A DNA stretch of 56,387 nt from Streptomyces scabichelini (GTDB lineage Bacteria; Actinomycetota; Actinomycetes; Streptomycetales; Streptomycetaceae): contig NZ_JAAKZY010000045.1 of assembly GCF_011045015.1 (NCBI RefSeq), positions 1 to 56,387 on the forward strand, read 5' to 3'. Numbering within the stretch: position 1 is the stretch's first letter; each line of letters begins with the position of its first letter. Below, piece by piece: positions 47,293 to 56,210 of the stretch. The position numbers and the translations under genes were made by a program. A model generated the notes under the pieces. The model had not been told where the DNA came from, searched no databases, and worked only from the letters and a program-made list of their open reading frames with translations.

Positions 47293-48023
47293 CGACGGTT
47301 CAGGCAGAACCGGACATCGAGAGTGATCAGAACGATCCGGACGCAGCGCTGAGGGCGCTCGCCGAGCAGGCGGGCCGCGACCTCGAGGACGCGTCCGCGC
47401 TGGAGATCCTCCAGTGGGCCGCCAAGACCTTCGGCAAGAAGTTCTGTGTGACGTCCTCCATGGAGGACGCGGTCGTCGCCCACCTCGCCGCCCGCGCCAT
47501 GCCCGGCGTGGACGTCGTGTTCCTCGACACCGGCTACCACTTCCCCGAGACCATCGGCACCCGGGACGCGGTCGAGGCCGTGATGGACGTCAACGTCATC
47601 ACGCTCACCCCGCGCCAGACCGTGGCCGAGCAGGACGCCGAGTACGGGCCGAAGCTGCACGACCGCAACCCCGACCTGTGCTGCGCGCTGCGGAAGATCA
47701 AGCCTCTGGAAGAGGGGCTGACGAAGTACAGCGCCTGGGCCACGGGCCTGCGCCGCGACGAATCCCCGACCCGGGCCAACACCCCGGTCGTCGGCTGGGA
47801 CGAGAAGCGCCGCAAGGTCAAGATCTCGCCGATCGCCCGCTGGACGCAGGACGACGTCGACGAGTACGTCGCCGAGCACGGGGTCCTCACCAACCCGCTG
47901 CTCATGGACGGTTACCCCTCCGTGGGCTGCGCCCCCTGCACCCGCCGAGTACTCGAGGGCGAGGACGCGCGCGCCGGCCGCTGGGCAGGCCGCGCCAAGA
48001 CCGAGTGCGGGCTGCACGACTGA
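47289..48023 (+). CDS. cysH: Phosphoadenylyl/adenylyl-sulfate reductase, 4Fe-4S type
   Basis: 244 residues. It reduces APS or PAPS to sulfite with thioredoxin as donor. The catalytic C240 is in the C-terminal ECGLH motif. C131-C132 (DLCCALRK) and C214/C217 (VGCAPCTR) form the CC...CxxC set that binds a 4Fe-4S cluster, which usually marks APS reductases rather than the cluster-free PAPS reductases of enterobacteria. FCVTSSMEDAVVAHLA and FLDTGYHFPET form the nucleotide-binding fold. It overlaps the preceding gene (ATGA). The presence of an APS kinase next door leaves open which nucleotide is used. Confidence 0.93.
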   Translation: MTTVQAEPDIESDQNDPDAALRALAEQAGRDLEDASALEILQWAAKTFGKKFCVTSSMEDAVVAHLAARAMPGVDVVFLDTGYHFPETIGTRDAVEAVMDVNVITLTPRQTVAEQDAEYGPKLHDRNPDLCCALRKIKPLEEGLTKYSAWATGLRRDESPTRANTPVVGWDEKRRKVKISPIARWTQDDVDEYVAEHGVLTNPLLMDGYPSVGCAPCTRRVLEGEDARAGRWAGRAKTECGLHD

Positions 48024-48085
48024 CCATGGCCGTGCCCTCGACGACTCCGACGTTTTCGACGACTCCGATGAACCAGGAGAACCAA

Positions 48086-48619
48086 GTGACCGGAGCCACC
48101 ATCTGGCTCACGGGTCTGCCGAGCGCCGGCAAGACCACGATCGCGTACGAACTGGCCGACCGGCTGCGTGCGGAGGGCCACCGCGTCGAGGTGCTCGACG
48201 GCGACGAGATCCGTACGTTCCTGACGGCGGGCCTCGGCTTCAGCCGCGAGGACCGGCACACGAACGTGCAGCGCATCGGCTTCCTCGCCGACCTGCTCTC
48301 CCGTAACGGCGTCAAGACGCTGGTGCCGGTGATCGCGCCGTACTCGGACAGCCGTGAGGCGGTGCGCAAGCGCCACATGGCCGGCGGGACCGCGTACCTC
48401 GAGGTGCATGTCGCCACTCCGGTCGAGGTGTGCTCCGAGCGTGATGTGAAGGGGCTGTACGCCAAGCAGGCGGCGGGCGAGATCTCCGGACTCACCGGGG
48501 TCGACGATCCGTACGAGGAGCCCGAGTCGCCCGATCTGCGCATCGAGTCGCACAACCAGACCGTGCAGGAGTCCGCGGCCGCGCTGCATGCGCTGCTCAC
48601 CGAAAGGGGTCTCGCATGA
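48086..48619 (+). CDS. cysC: Adenylyl-sulfate kinase
   Basis: 177 residues from GTG 48086 with AGGAG 6 nt upstream. ATG starts at 48026 and 48068 are in frame but lack a ribosome site. The kinase phosphorylates APS to PAPS: P-loop GLPSAGKTT, then DGDEIRTFL, LGFSREDRHTNVQRIGFLA and PVIAPYSDSREAVR are all conserved. It lies between cysH and cysD and its stop overlaps cysD by 4 bp. With a 4Fe-4S CysH it may supply PAPS for sulfation reactions. Confidence 0.92.
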   Translation: MTGATIWLTGLPSAGKTTIAYELADRLRAEGHRVEVLDGDEIRTFLTAGLGFSREDRHTNVQRIGFLADLLSRNGVKTLVPVIAPYSDSREAVRKRHMAGGTAYLEVHVATPVEVCSERDVKGLYAKQAAGEISGLTGVDDPYEEPESPDLRIESHNQTVQESAAALHALLTERGLA

Positions 48620-49551
48620 CGACCGTCGCCACTGTCTCCGAGGAGGCGGCCAGCCCGTACACGCTGTCGCACCTGGACGCTCTGGAGTCCGAGGGCGTGC
48701 ACATCTTCCGTGAGGTGGCGGGTGAGTTCGAGCGGCCGGTGATCCTGTTCTCCGGTGGCAAGGACTCGATCGTCATGCTGCATCTGGCGCTGAAGGCGTT
48801 CGCCCCGGCGGCGGTCCCGTTCTCGCTGCTGCACGTGGACACCGGGCACAACTTCCCCGAGGTCATCGAGTACCGCGACCGCGTGGTGGCCGAGCACGGT
48901 CTGCGGCTGCATGTCGCCTCCGTGCAGGACTACATCGACGCCGGCAAGCTGCGGGAGCGGCCTGATGGCACGCGCAATCCGCTGCAGACCGTTCCGCTCA
49001 CGGAGAAGATCCAGTCCGAGCGGTTCGACGCGGTGTTCGGCGGCGGGCGCCGGGACGAGGAGAAGGCCCGCGCCAAGGAGCGCGTCTTCAGCCTGCGGGA
49101 CGAGTTCTCGCAGTGGGACCCGCGCCGTCAGCGGCCCGAGCTGTGGAACCTCTACAACGGCCGGCACGCACCCGGCGAGCATGTCCGCGTGTTCCCGCTG
49201 TCCAACTGGACCGAGCTGGACGTCTGGCAGTACATCGCCCGCGAGAAGATCGAACTGCCGCAGATCTACTTCGCCCACCAGCGCGAGGTCTTCCAGCGGG
49301 CCGGCATGTGGCTGACCGCCGGCGAGTGGGGCGGCCCGAAGGACGCCGAGACCGTCGAGAAGCGCCTCGTCCGCTACCGCACCGTCGGCGACATGTCCTG
49401 CACCGGCGCCGTCGACTCCGACGCCACCACGCTGGACGCGGTGATCGCCGAGATCGCCGCCTCCCGGCTCACCGAGCGGGGCGCGACCCGCGCGGACGAC
49501 AAGCTGTCCGAGGCCGCGATGGAAGACCGCAAGCGCGAGGGGTACTTCTAA
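48616..49551 (+). CDS. cysD: Sulfate adenylyltransferase small subunit
   Basis: 311 residues. It forms APS from ATP and sulfate in complex with the GTPase subunit CysN. The PP-loop SGGKDSIVMLHLALKAF is intact, followed by LLHVDTGHNFPEVIEYRD, FGGGRRDEEKARAKERVFSL and the C-terminal SEAAMEDRKREGYF typical of CysD. ATG overlaps the cysC stop; cysN follows 2 bp after its stop. Confidence 0.97.
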   Translation: MTTVATVSEEAASPYTLSHLDALESEGVHIFREVAGEFERPVILFSGGKDSIVMLHLALKAFAPAAVPFSLLHVDTGHNFPEVIEYRDRVVAEHGLRLHVASVQDYIDAGKLRERPDGTRNPLQTVPLTEKIQSERFDAVFGGGRRDEEKARAKERVFSLRDEFSQWDPRRQRPELWNLYNGRHAPGEHVRVFPLSNWTELDVWQYIAREKIELPQIYFAHQREVFQRAGMWLTAGEWGGPKDAETVEKRLVRYRTVGDMSCTGAVDSDATTLDAVIAEIAASRLTERGATRADDKLSEAAMEDRKREGYF

Positions 49552-49553
49552 AG

Positions 49554-50909
49554 ATGACCAGCACCACCGATCCCATCGAGCCGCTGTCGGTCGAGCAGCT
49601 GTCGGAGACGACCCTGCTGCGGTTCGCGACCGCAGGGTCCGTCGACGACGGCAAGTCCACGCTCGTCGGCAGGCTGCTGCACGACTCCAAGTCGGTCCTC
49701 ACCGACCAGCTGGAAGCCGTGGAGCGCGCCTCCGCGAGCCGCGGCCAGGACGCACCCGACCTCGCGCTGCTCACCGACGGTCTGCGCGCCGAGCGCGAGC
49801 AGGGCATCACCATCGACGTGGCGTACCGCTACTTCGCCACACCCCGCCGCCGGTTCATCCTCGCCGACACGCCCGGCCATGTGCAGTACACGCGGAACAT
49901 GGTCACCGGCGCCTCCACGGCCGAGCTGACGGTCATCCTCGTGGACGCGCGCAACGGCGTCGTCGAGCAGACCCGCCGGCACGCCGCGATCGCCGCGCTG
50001 CTGCGTGTCCCGCACGTGGTGCTGGCCGTCAACAAGATGGACCTGGTCGACTACCAGGAGTCCGTGTTCGCCGCGATCGCCGAGGAGTTCACGGCGTACG
50101 CCTCCGAGCTGGGCGTCCCCGAGATCACCTCGATCCCGATCTCGGCACTCGCCGGTGACAACGTGGTGGACCCGTCCGCGAACATGGACTGGTACGGCGG
50201 CCCGACCTTCCTGGAGCACCTGGAGACGGTCCCGGTCGCCCACGACCTGGCCACCTGCCACGCCCGGCTGCCCGTGCAGTACGTGATCCGCCCGCAGACC
50301 GCCGAGCACCCGGACTACCGGGGGTACGCGGGTCAGATCGCGGCCGGTGCGTTCCGCATCGGCGAGGAGATCACCGTGCTGCCCTCCGGCCGTACGTCGA
50401 AGATCTCCGGAATCGACCTGCTGGGCGTGCCGGTCGACGTGGCCTGGACGACGCAGTCGGTGACGGTCCTCCTGGAGGACGACATCGACATCTCGCGCGG
50501 CGACCTGATCGTGCCGCGCAAGGACGCGCCCGCGACCACGCAGGACATCGAGGCGACCGTGTGCCATGTCGCCGACGCGGCGCTGACCATCGGGCACCGT
50601 GTGCTGCTCAAGCACGGCACCCGCACGGTCAAGGCGATCGTCAAGGACATCCCCTCCCGGCTGACCCTCGACGACCTCTCCCTGCACCCGCACCCGGGCC
50701 ACCTGGTCGCCAACGACATCGGCCGCGTCAAGATCCGTACCGCGGAGCCGCTGCCGGTCGACGCGTACGCCGACTCCCGGCGCACCGGCTCGTTCATCCT
50801 GATCGACCCGGCCGACGGCACCACGCTGACCGCGGGCATGGTCGGCGAGTCCTTCGCCTCGCCGGAGCCGGTGAAGGCCGACGCGGACGACGACGGGTGG
50901 GACTTCTAG
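49554..50909 (+). CDS. cysN: Sulfate adenylyltransferase GTPase subunit
   Basis: 451 residues. GTP hydrolysis by this subunit drives APS formation by CysD. G1 is AGSVDDGKSTLVGRLL, G3 ADTPGHVQYT, G4 AVNKMDL and G5 SALAGDN; elongation-factor-like domains 2 and 3 follow (YVIRPQTAEHPDYRGYAGQI, ISRGDLIV). No C-terminal APS kinase fusion is present, in agreement with the separate cysC. Confidence 0.97.
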   Translation: MTSTTDPIEPLSVEQLSETTLLRFATAGSVDDGKSTLVGRLLHDSKSVLTDQLEAVERASASRGQDAPDLALLTDGLRAEREQGITIDVAYRYFATPRRRFILADTPGHVQYTRNMVTGASTAELTVILVDARNGVVEQTRRHAAIAALLRVPHVVLAVNKMDLVDYQESVFAAIAEEFTAYASELGVPEITSIPISALAGDNVVDPSANMDWYGGPTFLEHLETVPVAHDLATCHARLPVQYVIRPQTAEHPDYRGYAGQIAAGAFRIGEEITVLPSGRTSKISGIDLLGVPVDVAWTTQSVTVLLEDDIDISRGDLIVPRKDAPATTQDIEATVCHVADAALTIGHRVLLKHGTRTVKAIVKDIPSRLTLDDLSLHPHPGHLVANDIGRVKIRTAEPLPVDAYADSRRTGSFILIDPADGTTLTAGMVGESFASPEPVKADADDDGWDF

Positions 50910-50911
50910 CC

Positions 50912-51013
50912 ATGACCACCGACATCTTCTCGACCTTCGCGAAGGAGGGCGGCCGCGTCGGCAGCGGCGCCCTCGGCAGCGGGGAAGGCGGGGTGGCGCG
51001 ATGTGCGCGATGA
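50912..51013 (+). CDS. Possible 33-codon peptide between cysN and the ABC transporter
   Basis: ATG 50912 starts 2 nt after the cysN stop and reads MTTDIFSTFAKEGGRVGSGA before a Gly-rich end. A second short frame, MCAMTYAHCLRARRKPAAY (51001-51072), overlaps it, has a G-rich site upstream and two Cys codons. Either could be a leader for the transporter genes; neither is recognised, and both may be non-coding. Confidence 0.25.
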   Translation: MTTDIFSTFAKEGGRVGSGALGSGEGGVARCAR

Positions 51014-51110
51014 CGTACGCGCACTGCCTGCGCGCCAGACGAAAACCCGCCGCCTACCCGGCCACGACCTGAGAGACGTGACCGCCGGGCCGACGAGAGG
51101 AACTCCTCCC

Positions 51111-52232
51111 GTGCCTGCCAGCACCCGAAGTACCGCGCGCCGTGGCCTCGCCGCCCTTGCCGCGCTTCCGCTCCTCGCGCTCGCCGCGACGGCCTGCGGC
51201 TACGGCTCTCAGGCGAAGGACGACACGGCGAACGTCGCCGCCAAGGGCGCGAAGATCGACGGCCTCGACACCGTCAAGATCGGCTACTTCGGAAATCTCA
51301 CGCACGCCACCGCTCTCGTGGGCAACCAGAAGGGCTTCGTCCAGAAGGAGCTGGGCGGTACGCAGGCCCAGTACGCGACCTTCAACGCGGGGCCCTCCGA
51401 GATCGAGGCCCTCAACTCGAAGTCCATCGACATCGGCTGGATCGGCCCCTCCCCGGCGATCAACGGCTACACCAAGTCGAACGGCAAGAACCTGCGCATC
51501 ATCGGCGGTTCGGCCTCCGGCGGTGTGAAGCTCGTCGTCGACCCGGACAAGATCAAGACCTTGGACGACGTCAAGGGCAAGAAGATCGCCACGCCGCAGC
51601 TCGGCAACACCCAGGACGTCGCGTTCCTCAACTGGATCGGCGAGCAGGGCTGGAAGGTCGACGCGGAGAGCGGCCAGGGCGACGTCTCAGTGGTCCGCAC
51701 GGACAACAAGGTCACCCCGGACGCCTACAAGTCGGGCTCGATCGACGGCGCCTGGGTGCCGGAGCCGACCGCGTCCAAGCTGGTCGCCGAGGGCGGCAAG
51801 GTACTGCTCGACGAGGCCGATCTGTGGCCGGACAAGAAGTTCGTGATCACGAACATCATCGTGTCGCAGAGCTTCCTCAAGGAGCACCCGAAGGTCGTCG
51901 AGGCCGTGCTCCGCGGCTCGGTGAAGACGAACGCGTGGATCAGCGCCAACCCGGACGAGGCGAAGACGGCGGCGAACGCGCAGCTGAAGACCGACACCGG
52001 CAAGGCGCTTCCGGCGGAGGTGCTCGACCCGGCCTGGAAGTCCATCCGGATGACCGACGACCCGCTGGCCTCGACCCTCAACACCGAGGCGGAGCACGCG
52101 GTGAAGGCGGGCCTGCTGGAGAAGCCCGATCTGAGCGGCATCTACGACCTCACGCTCCTGAACAAGGTCCTCGCAGCCGAGGGCAAGAGCACCGTCGACG
52201 ACTCCGGTCTCGGCGTCGAGCAGGCCAAGTGA
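51111..52232 (+). CDS. ABC transporter substrate-binding lipoprotein, sulfonate/sulfate type
   Basis: 373 residues from GTG 51111 (GAGAGGAAC about 8 nt upstream). Lipobox LAATACGYG marks a lipoprotein signal. VKIGYFGNLTHATALVGNQK and IDIGWIGPSPAINGYTKSN are typical of the NMT1/SsuA-like family, which binds aliphatic sulfonates, taurine or related anions. Position directly after cysN and before ATPase and permease genes indicates import of a sulfur source. Confidence 0.92.
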   Translation: MPASTRSTARRGLAALAALPLLALAATACGYGSQAKDDTANVAAKGAKIDGLDTVKIGYFGNLTHATALVGNQKGFVQKELGGTQAQYATFNAGPSEIEALNSKSIDIGWIGPSPAINGYTKSNGKNLRIIGGSASGGVKLVVDPDKIKTLDDVKGKKIATPQLGNTQDVAFLNWIGEQGWKVDAESGQGDVSVVRTDNKVTPDAYKSGSIDGAWVPEPTASKLVAEGGKVLLDEADLWPDKKFVITNIIVSQSFLKEHPKVVEAVLRGSVKTNAWISANPDEAKTAANAQLKTDTGKALPAEVLDPAWKSIRMTDDPLASTLNTEAEHAVKAGLLEKPDLSGIYDLTLLNKVLAAEGKSTVDDSGLGVEQAK

Positions 52233-52291
52233 GCCCGCAGGCCGAGCAAGTCCACAAGCCGACACTGATGAGTTCCCAGGAGGTGACGACC

Positions 52292-53080
52292 ATGGCAACC
52301 GCCCTCGCCAAGGCCGCCGACGCCACGACGTCGGTGGAGTACGCCGCGCGGATCGAGCACGTCTCGAAGTCCTTCGCCGGACCCGCCGGACACCAGCTCG
52401 TCCTCGACGACATCACGCTCGATGTCGCGCCGGGCGAGTTCGTCACCCTGCTGGGGGCCTCAGGCTGCGGCAAGTCGACGTTGCTGAACCTGGTCGCGGG
52501 TCTCGACGCCCCCACCGCGGGCAGCATCACGACGGACGGCAGGCCCGCCCTGATGTTCCAGGAGCACGCGCTCTTTCCGTGGCTGACCGCGGGCAAGAAC
52601 ATCGAACTCGCCCTCAAGCTCAGGGGAGTTCCGAAGTCCGAGCGCCGCGACAAGGCGGACGAGCTGCTGGAACTCGTCCGGCTGAAGGGCGCGTACGGGA
52701 AGCGGGTGCACGAGCTGTCCGGCGGTATGCGGCAGCGGGTCGCGCTGGCCCGCGCGCTCGCCCAGGACAGCCAGCTGCTGCTGATGGACGAGCCGTTCGC
52801 GGCCCTCGACGCCATCACACGGGACGTGCTGCACGACGAGCTGACCCGTATCTGGCGCGAGACGAAGCTGTCCGTCCTGTTCGTGACGCACAACGTGCGA
52901 GAGGCGGCACGGCTCGCGCAGCGCGTCGTACTCCTCTCCTCGCGTCCCGGGCGGATCGCACGTGAGTGGACGGTGGACCTTCCGCAGCCGCGCCGTATCG
53001 AGGACACCGCCGTCGCGGAACTGTCCGTCGAGATCACCGAACAACTGCGTGGGGAGATCCGCCGCCATGGCCAGCACTGA
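52292..53080 (+). CDS. ABC transporter ATP-binding protein, sulfonate/sulfate type
   Basis: 262 residues from ATG 52292 with AGGAGG 7 nt upstream. Walker A GASGCGKST, Q-loop FQEHALFPWL, signature LSGGMRQR, Walker B LLLMDEPFAALD and the switch THNVREAARLA are all intact. The family is NitT/TauT. Its end overlaps the permease gene by 14 bp. Confidence 0.96.
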   Translation: MATALAKAADATTSVEYAARIEHVSKSFAGPAGHQLVLDDITLDVAPGEFVTLLGASGCGKSTLLNLVAGLDAPTAGSITTDGRPALMFQEHALFPWLTAGKNIELALKLRGVPKSERRDKADELLELVRLKGAYGKRVHELSGGMRQRVALARALAQDSQLLLMDEPFAALDAITRDVLHDELTRIWRETKLSVLFVTHNVREAARLAQRVVLLSSRPGRIAREWTVDLPQPRRIEDTAVAELSVEITEQLRGEIRRHGQH

Positions 53081-53978
53081 GACCAAGGCCGACGGGAACG
53101 CCAAGGACAGCGGGCACACCAGCGATCTCGCCGGTCTCGAGGCGGGCCTCGACGCGCTGGAGACGGTCCAGACGAGCCGGACTCCGTTCCGCCAGACCCT
53201 CGTCCAGAAGATCCTGCCGCCGATCGTCGCCGTCGCACTGGTCCTGGTGGTCTGGCAGGCGCTGATCACCTTCAAGGTCGTCGACGACCCGGCCAAGCTG
53301 CCCTCGCCGTCCGACGTGTGGGGGGAGGTCCGCGAGGCGTGGCTGCAGGGCACGCTGCTCGACTTCATCTGGACCAGCGTCTCGCGCGGTCTGTTCGGCT
53401 TCGTGATGGCGCTTGCGATCGGCACCCCGCTGGGACTGCTGGTCGCCCGGGTGAGGTTCGTGCGGGCGGCGATCGGCCCCATCCTGTCCGGCCTGCAGTC
53501 ACTGCCGTCGGTGGCCTGGGTGCCGCCCGCCGTGATCTGGCTGGGCCTGAAACCCGAGATGATGTACGCGGTGATCCTGCTCGGCGCCGTCCCGTCGATC
53601 GCCAACGGTCTCGTCTCCGGCGTCGACCAGGTGCCGCCGCTGTTCCTGCGGGCGGGCCGCACCCTCGGCGCGACGGGCCTGCGCGGGACCTGGCACATCG
53701 TCATGCCGGCGGCGCTGCCCGGCTATGTGGCGGGGCTGAAGCAGGGCTGGGCGTTCTCCTGGCGCTCGCTGATGGCCGCGGAGATCATCGCGTCCTCGCC
53801 CGAACTCGGGGTGGGCCTCGGCCAGTTGCTGGAGAACGGCCGCAACACCAGTTCCATGTCGATGGTGTTCCTCGCCATCTTCCTCATCCTGATCGTCGGC
53901 ATCGCCATCGACCTGCTGATCTTCAGTCCGCTGGAGCGGTGGGTCCTGCGCAGCCGCGGTCTCCTCGTGAGGAGCTGA
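53067..53978 (+). CDS. ABC transporter permease, sulfonate/sulfate type
   Basis: 303 residues. A hydrophilic N-terminal tail of about 50 residues is followed by about six transmembrane helices and the EAA loop around PPLFLRAGRTLGATGLRGTW. SLPSVAWVPPAVIWLGLKP is typical of SsuC/TauC permeases. It overlaps the ATPase gene by 14 bp and ends 6 bp before the chelatase gene. Confidence 0.95.
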   Translation: MASTETKADGNAKDSGHTSDLAGLEAGLDALETVQTSRTPFRQTLVQKILPPIVAVALVLVVWQALITFKVVDDPAKLPSPSDVWGEVREAWLQGTLLDFIWTSVSRGLFGFVMALAIGTPLGLLVARVRFVRAAIGPILSGLQSLPSVAWVPPAVIWLGLKPEMMYAVILLGAVPSIANGLVSGVDQVPPLFLRAGRTLGATGLRGTWHIVMPAALPGYVAGLKQGWAFSWRSLMAAEIIASSPELGVGLGQLLENGRNTSSMSMVFLAIFLILIVGIAIDLLIFSPLERWVLRSRGLLVRS

Positions 53979-53984
53979 ACTCCC

Positions 53985-54722
53985 ATGCGCAATCCGGTCC
54001 TCCTCGTCATCGCCCACGGCAGCCGCGACCCGCGGCATGCCGCGACCGTGCACGCCCTGGTACGCCGGGTGCGGGCCATGCGGCCGGGGCTGCGCGTGGA
54101 GACCGGGTTCCTGGACTTCAACGTCCCGTCCGTGGGCGGGGTGCTGGAGTCGCTGGCGACACGAGGAGTACGCGATGTCGTGGCCCTTCCGCTCCTCCTG
54201 AACAGGGCCTTCCATGCGAAGGCCGACATCCCGGCGGTGCTGCGGGAGGCACCGTCGCGGCTGCGGATCCGGCAGTCCGAGGTGCTCGGCCCGTCGCCGC
54301 TGCTGACCGCCGCGCTCGAACGGCGGTTGTACGAGGCCGGGCTGAGCCCGGCCGCCAAGTCCTCGACCGGGGTCGTGCTGGCCTCGGCGGGGTCCACGGA
54401 CCCGGAGGCGATCGCAGTGATCGCAGAAATCGCGCGGGAGTGGCGGCACACCGGTTGGTGCGCCGTGCGGCCTGCGTTCGCCTCCGCGTCGCTCCCCCGC
54501 ACCGAGGACGCCGTCCGGGAACTGCGCGCCCTCGGCTGCGCCCGCGTGGCGGTCGCTCCGTACGTCCTCGCGCCCGGCTTCCTGCCGGACCGGATCGCGC
54601 GCGGGGCCGCCGAGGCGGACGTACTCGCGGATGTGCTGGGGGCGGCGCCTGAGGTGGCGCGGGTGTTGTTGGAGCGGTACGACTCGGCTCGGGTGCCTGC
54701 GCTGGCGGCGCTGGGCGCCTGA
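53985..54722 (+). CDS. Sirohydrochlorin chelatase family protein
   Basis: 245 residues. LLVIAHGSRDPRHAATVHAL at the N terminus (metal His) and LPLLLNRAFHAKADIPAVL (second His) in the first half, and a more divergent second half (VLASAGSTDPEAIAVIAEIA), show the two-lobed CbiX/SirB fold. It inserts Fe2+ into sirohydrochlorin to make siroheme, the cofactor of the sulfite reductase at the start of this operon. It is the last gene of the run; GAGGAG overlaps the permease stop region. Confidence 0.92.
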   Translation: MRNPVLLVIAHGSRDPRHAATVHALVRRVRAMRPGLRVETGFLDFNVPSVGGVLESLATRGVRDVVALPLLLNRAFHAKADIPAVLREAPSRLRIRQSEVLGPSPLLTAALERRLYEAGLSPAAKSSTGVVLASAGSTDPEAIAVIAEIAREWRHTGWCAVRPAFASASLPRTEDAVRELRALGCARVAVAPYVLAPGFLPDRIARGAAEADVLADVLGAAPEVARVLLERYDSARVPALAALGA

Positions 54723-54938
54723 GCGCTCCGCTGCTAGGGGCGGTTCGAAGCTGCGGGTTCGTTGTGGCTTGTCGCGCAGTTCCCCGCGCCCCTGAAAGGG
54801 CGCGCTCGACGCGTCCCGCGCTAGGGACGCGGCGCTCGGAGCGTGAGCGCTCCGCTGGGGGCGGGTTCGAAGCTGCGGGTTCGATGTGGCTTGTCGCGCA
54901 GTTCCCCGCGCCCCTGAAGGGCGTGTTCGACGCGGCCC
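54721..54938 (+). repeat. Tandem duplication containing two dispersed repeats
   Basis: About 95 bp starting GAGCGCTCCGCTG occur at 54721 and again 124 bp later at 54845. Each copy includes the TGTGGCTTGTCGCGCAGTTC element (54763-54803 and 54885-54923). The 262 bp between the chelatase and the ketopantoate reductase-like gene hold nothing else recognisable except a C-rich tract. Confidence 0.75.
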
Positions 54939-54984
54939 GCGCCAGCAGCGCGTCCCGCTCGACGTCTCTCTCTCCCCCCCCGCG

Positions 54985-56022
54985 CTAGGGACGCGCTGCT
55001 TGGCTCTCCTCAGCGGACTCGGCCGCCTCGTTCGCGAGTCTCACCAGTTCGGGTACCGGCATCGAACCGGCCTCCCTGTGCTCGCGGGCGAAGTCGTTGG
55101 CGAGGTGTTGCAGCAGGTCGTTCAGCGGGGTCGGGATGCCGTGCAGGCGGCCCAGGAGCGTGATCTCGCCGTTGAGGTAGTCGGCCTCGATCGTGCCGGT
55201 GCCGCGGTGGAGGGACTGCCAGGAGGAGCCGGCGCCGCGGGCGGAGCCGTCGAAGGGCTCGAAGCGGATCTTGTCCGCGCGGGCCTGCTTCTGCTCCTCG
55301 TCACCGGCGTACGCGATGCCCGCCGCGGTGAGCACGGCCTCGCCCTCCGCGCGGACGCGTTCGTAGAGCGCGATGCCCTCCTCGCTGGTGAGCACGCCGC
55401 TGACCGCCTCGATCGCGTTCGCGAGGTTGCCGAGGAGTTTGGCGTACTGCCAGCGCGTCACCTCGGGCACGACCGGCGCCTCGAACCGGGACTTCTCCAG
55501 GTCGGCGGCGATACGGCGGGCCGTCTCGTCCGTGCCGGACGGGTAGCGGCCGAGGTGCAGGATGCCGGTCAGCGGCGTACCGGCGGCGGACACGACGCCC
55601 GGCTCGACGAAGGTCGCGGGCAGCCAGACGCACATGCCGTACACGTGGCGGAAACGGCGCAGCGCGAGCCGTTGGCTCTCCACCCCGTTCTGCGCGCAGA
55701 CCACGGGCAGCCTCTCGGCCGCCGTCCCGCCGCCCGCCACCGGGGCCGGCGCCCAGGCCTCCAGGGCCGCCGCGCTGTCCTGCGTCTTGACGGCGAGTAC
55801 GAGGACGTCGTCCGCCCGCAACTCACCGAGCGACTGCGGCCCGTCGACGGTGGTGGGCCGATGCGTACGCGGTCCGTCGGGCGTGATCAGGCGCAGCCCG
55901 CGCTCCCGCAGCGCCTCGTACTGCGCACCGCGCGCGACCAGCACGACCTCGTGGTCCGACTCGGCGAGGCGGCCGCCGATCGCTCCGCCCACCGCCCCTG
56001 CTCCGATGATGATGTAGCGCAT
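54985..56022 (-). CDS. Ketopantoate reductase family protein
   Basis: 345 residues from ATG 56022; ATG 56061 would add 13 residues and neither has a good ribosome site. RYIIIGAGAVGGAIGGRLAE is the NADPH motif, VLAVKTQDSAAAL contains the catalytic Lys region, VCAQNGVESQRLAL matches the family Asn motif, and WQYAKLLGNLANAIEAVSG the second Lys-Asn region. SWQSLHRGTGTIEADYLNGE resembles the substrate-binding Ser/Glu segment of PanE. Many actinobacteria have several such paralogs, so ketopantoate is not assured as substrate. Confidence 0.88.
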   Translation of the reverse strand: MRYIIIGAGAVGGAIGGRLAESDHEVVLVARGAQYEALRERGLRLITPDGPRTHRPTTVDGPQSLGELRADDVLVLAVKTQDSAAALEAWAPAPVAGGGTAAERLPVVCAQNGVESQRLALRRFRHVYGMCVWLPATFVEPGVVSAAGTPLTGILHLGRYPSGTDETARRIAADLEKSRFEAPVVPEVTRWQYAKLLGNLANAIEAVSGVLTSEEGIALYERVRAEGEAVLTAAGIAYAGDEEQKQARADKIRFEPFDGSARGAGSSWQSLHRGTGTIEADYLNGEITLLGRLHGIPTPLNDLLQHLANDFAREHREAGSMPVPELVRLANEAAESAEESQAARP

Positions 56023-56170
56023 ACGTCCGAGACTGCCACAGTCATGTGTACGCTCCATCAAATGCTTGCGGAAAGCTTCTCTCCGGGCGGAACTGTGCGG
56101 CTCGGGTTGGCTCTTCCCTGGGGCAGAGCCCCGGCCCCCTGCAAAGGTCGTACGTCGACTGCGGGTCGTT

Positions 56171-56210
56171 TATGGCTGGTCGCGCAGTTCCCCGCGCCCC
56201 TAAAGGGGCG
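56171..56210 (+). repeat. Dispersed Streptomyces intergenic repeat, last copy
   Basis: TATGGCTGGTCGCGCAGTTC followed by CCCGCGCCCCTAAAGGGGCG; the same element as at 9368, 15185, 54763 and 54885. A CAACCCACCCGCAGCCG tail follows at about 56260-56276. The 365 bp from 56023 to the window end contain no gene that I can support. Confidence 0.75.
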
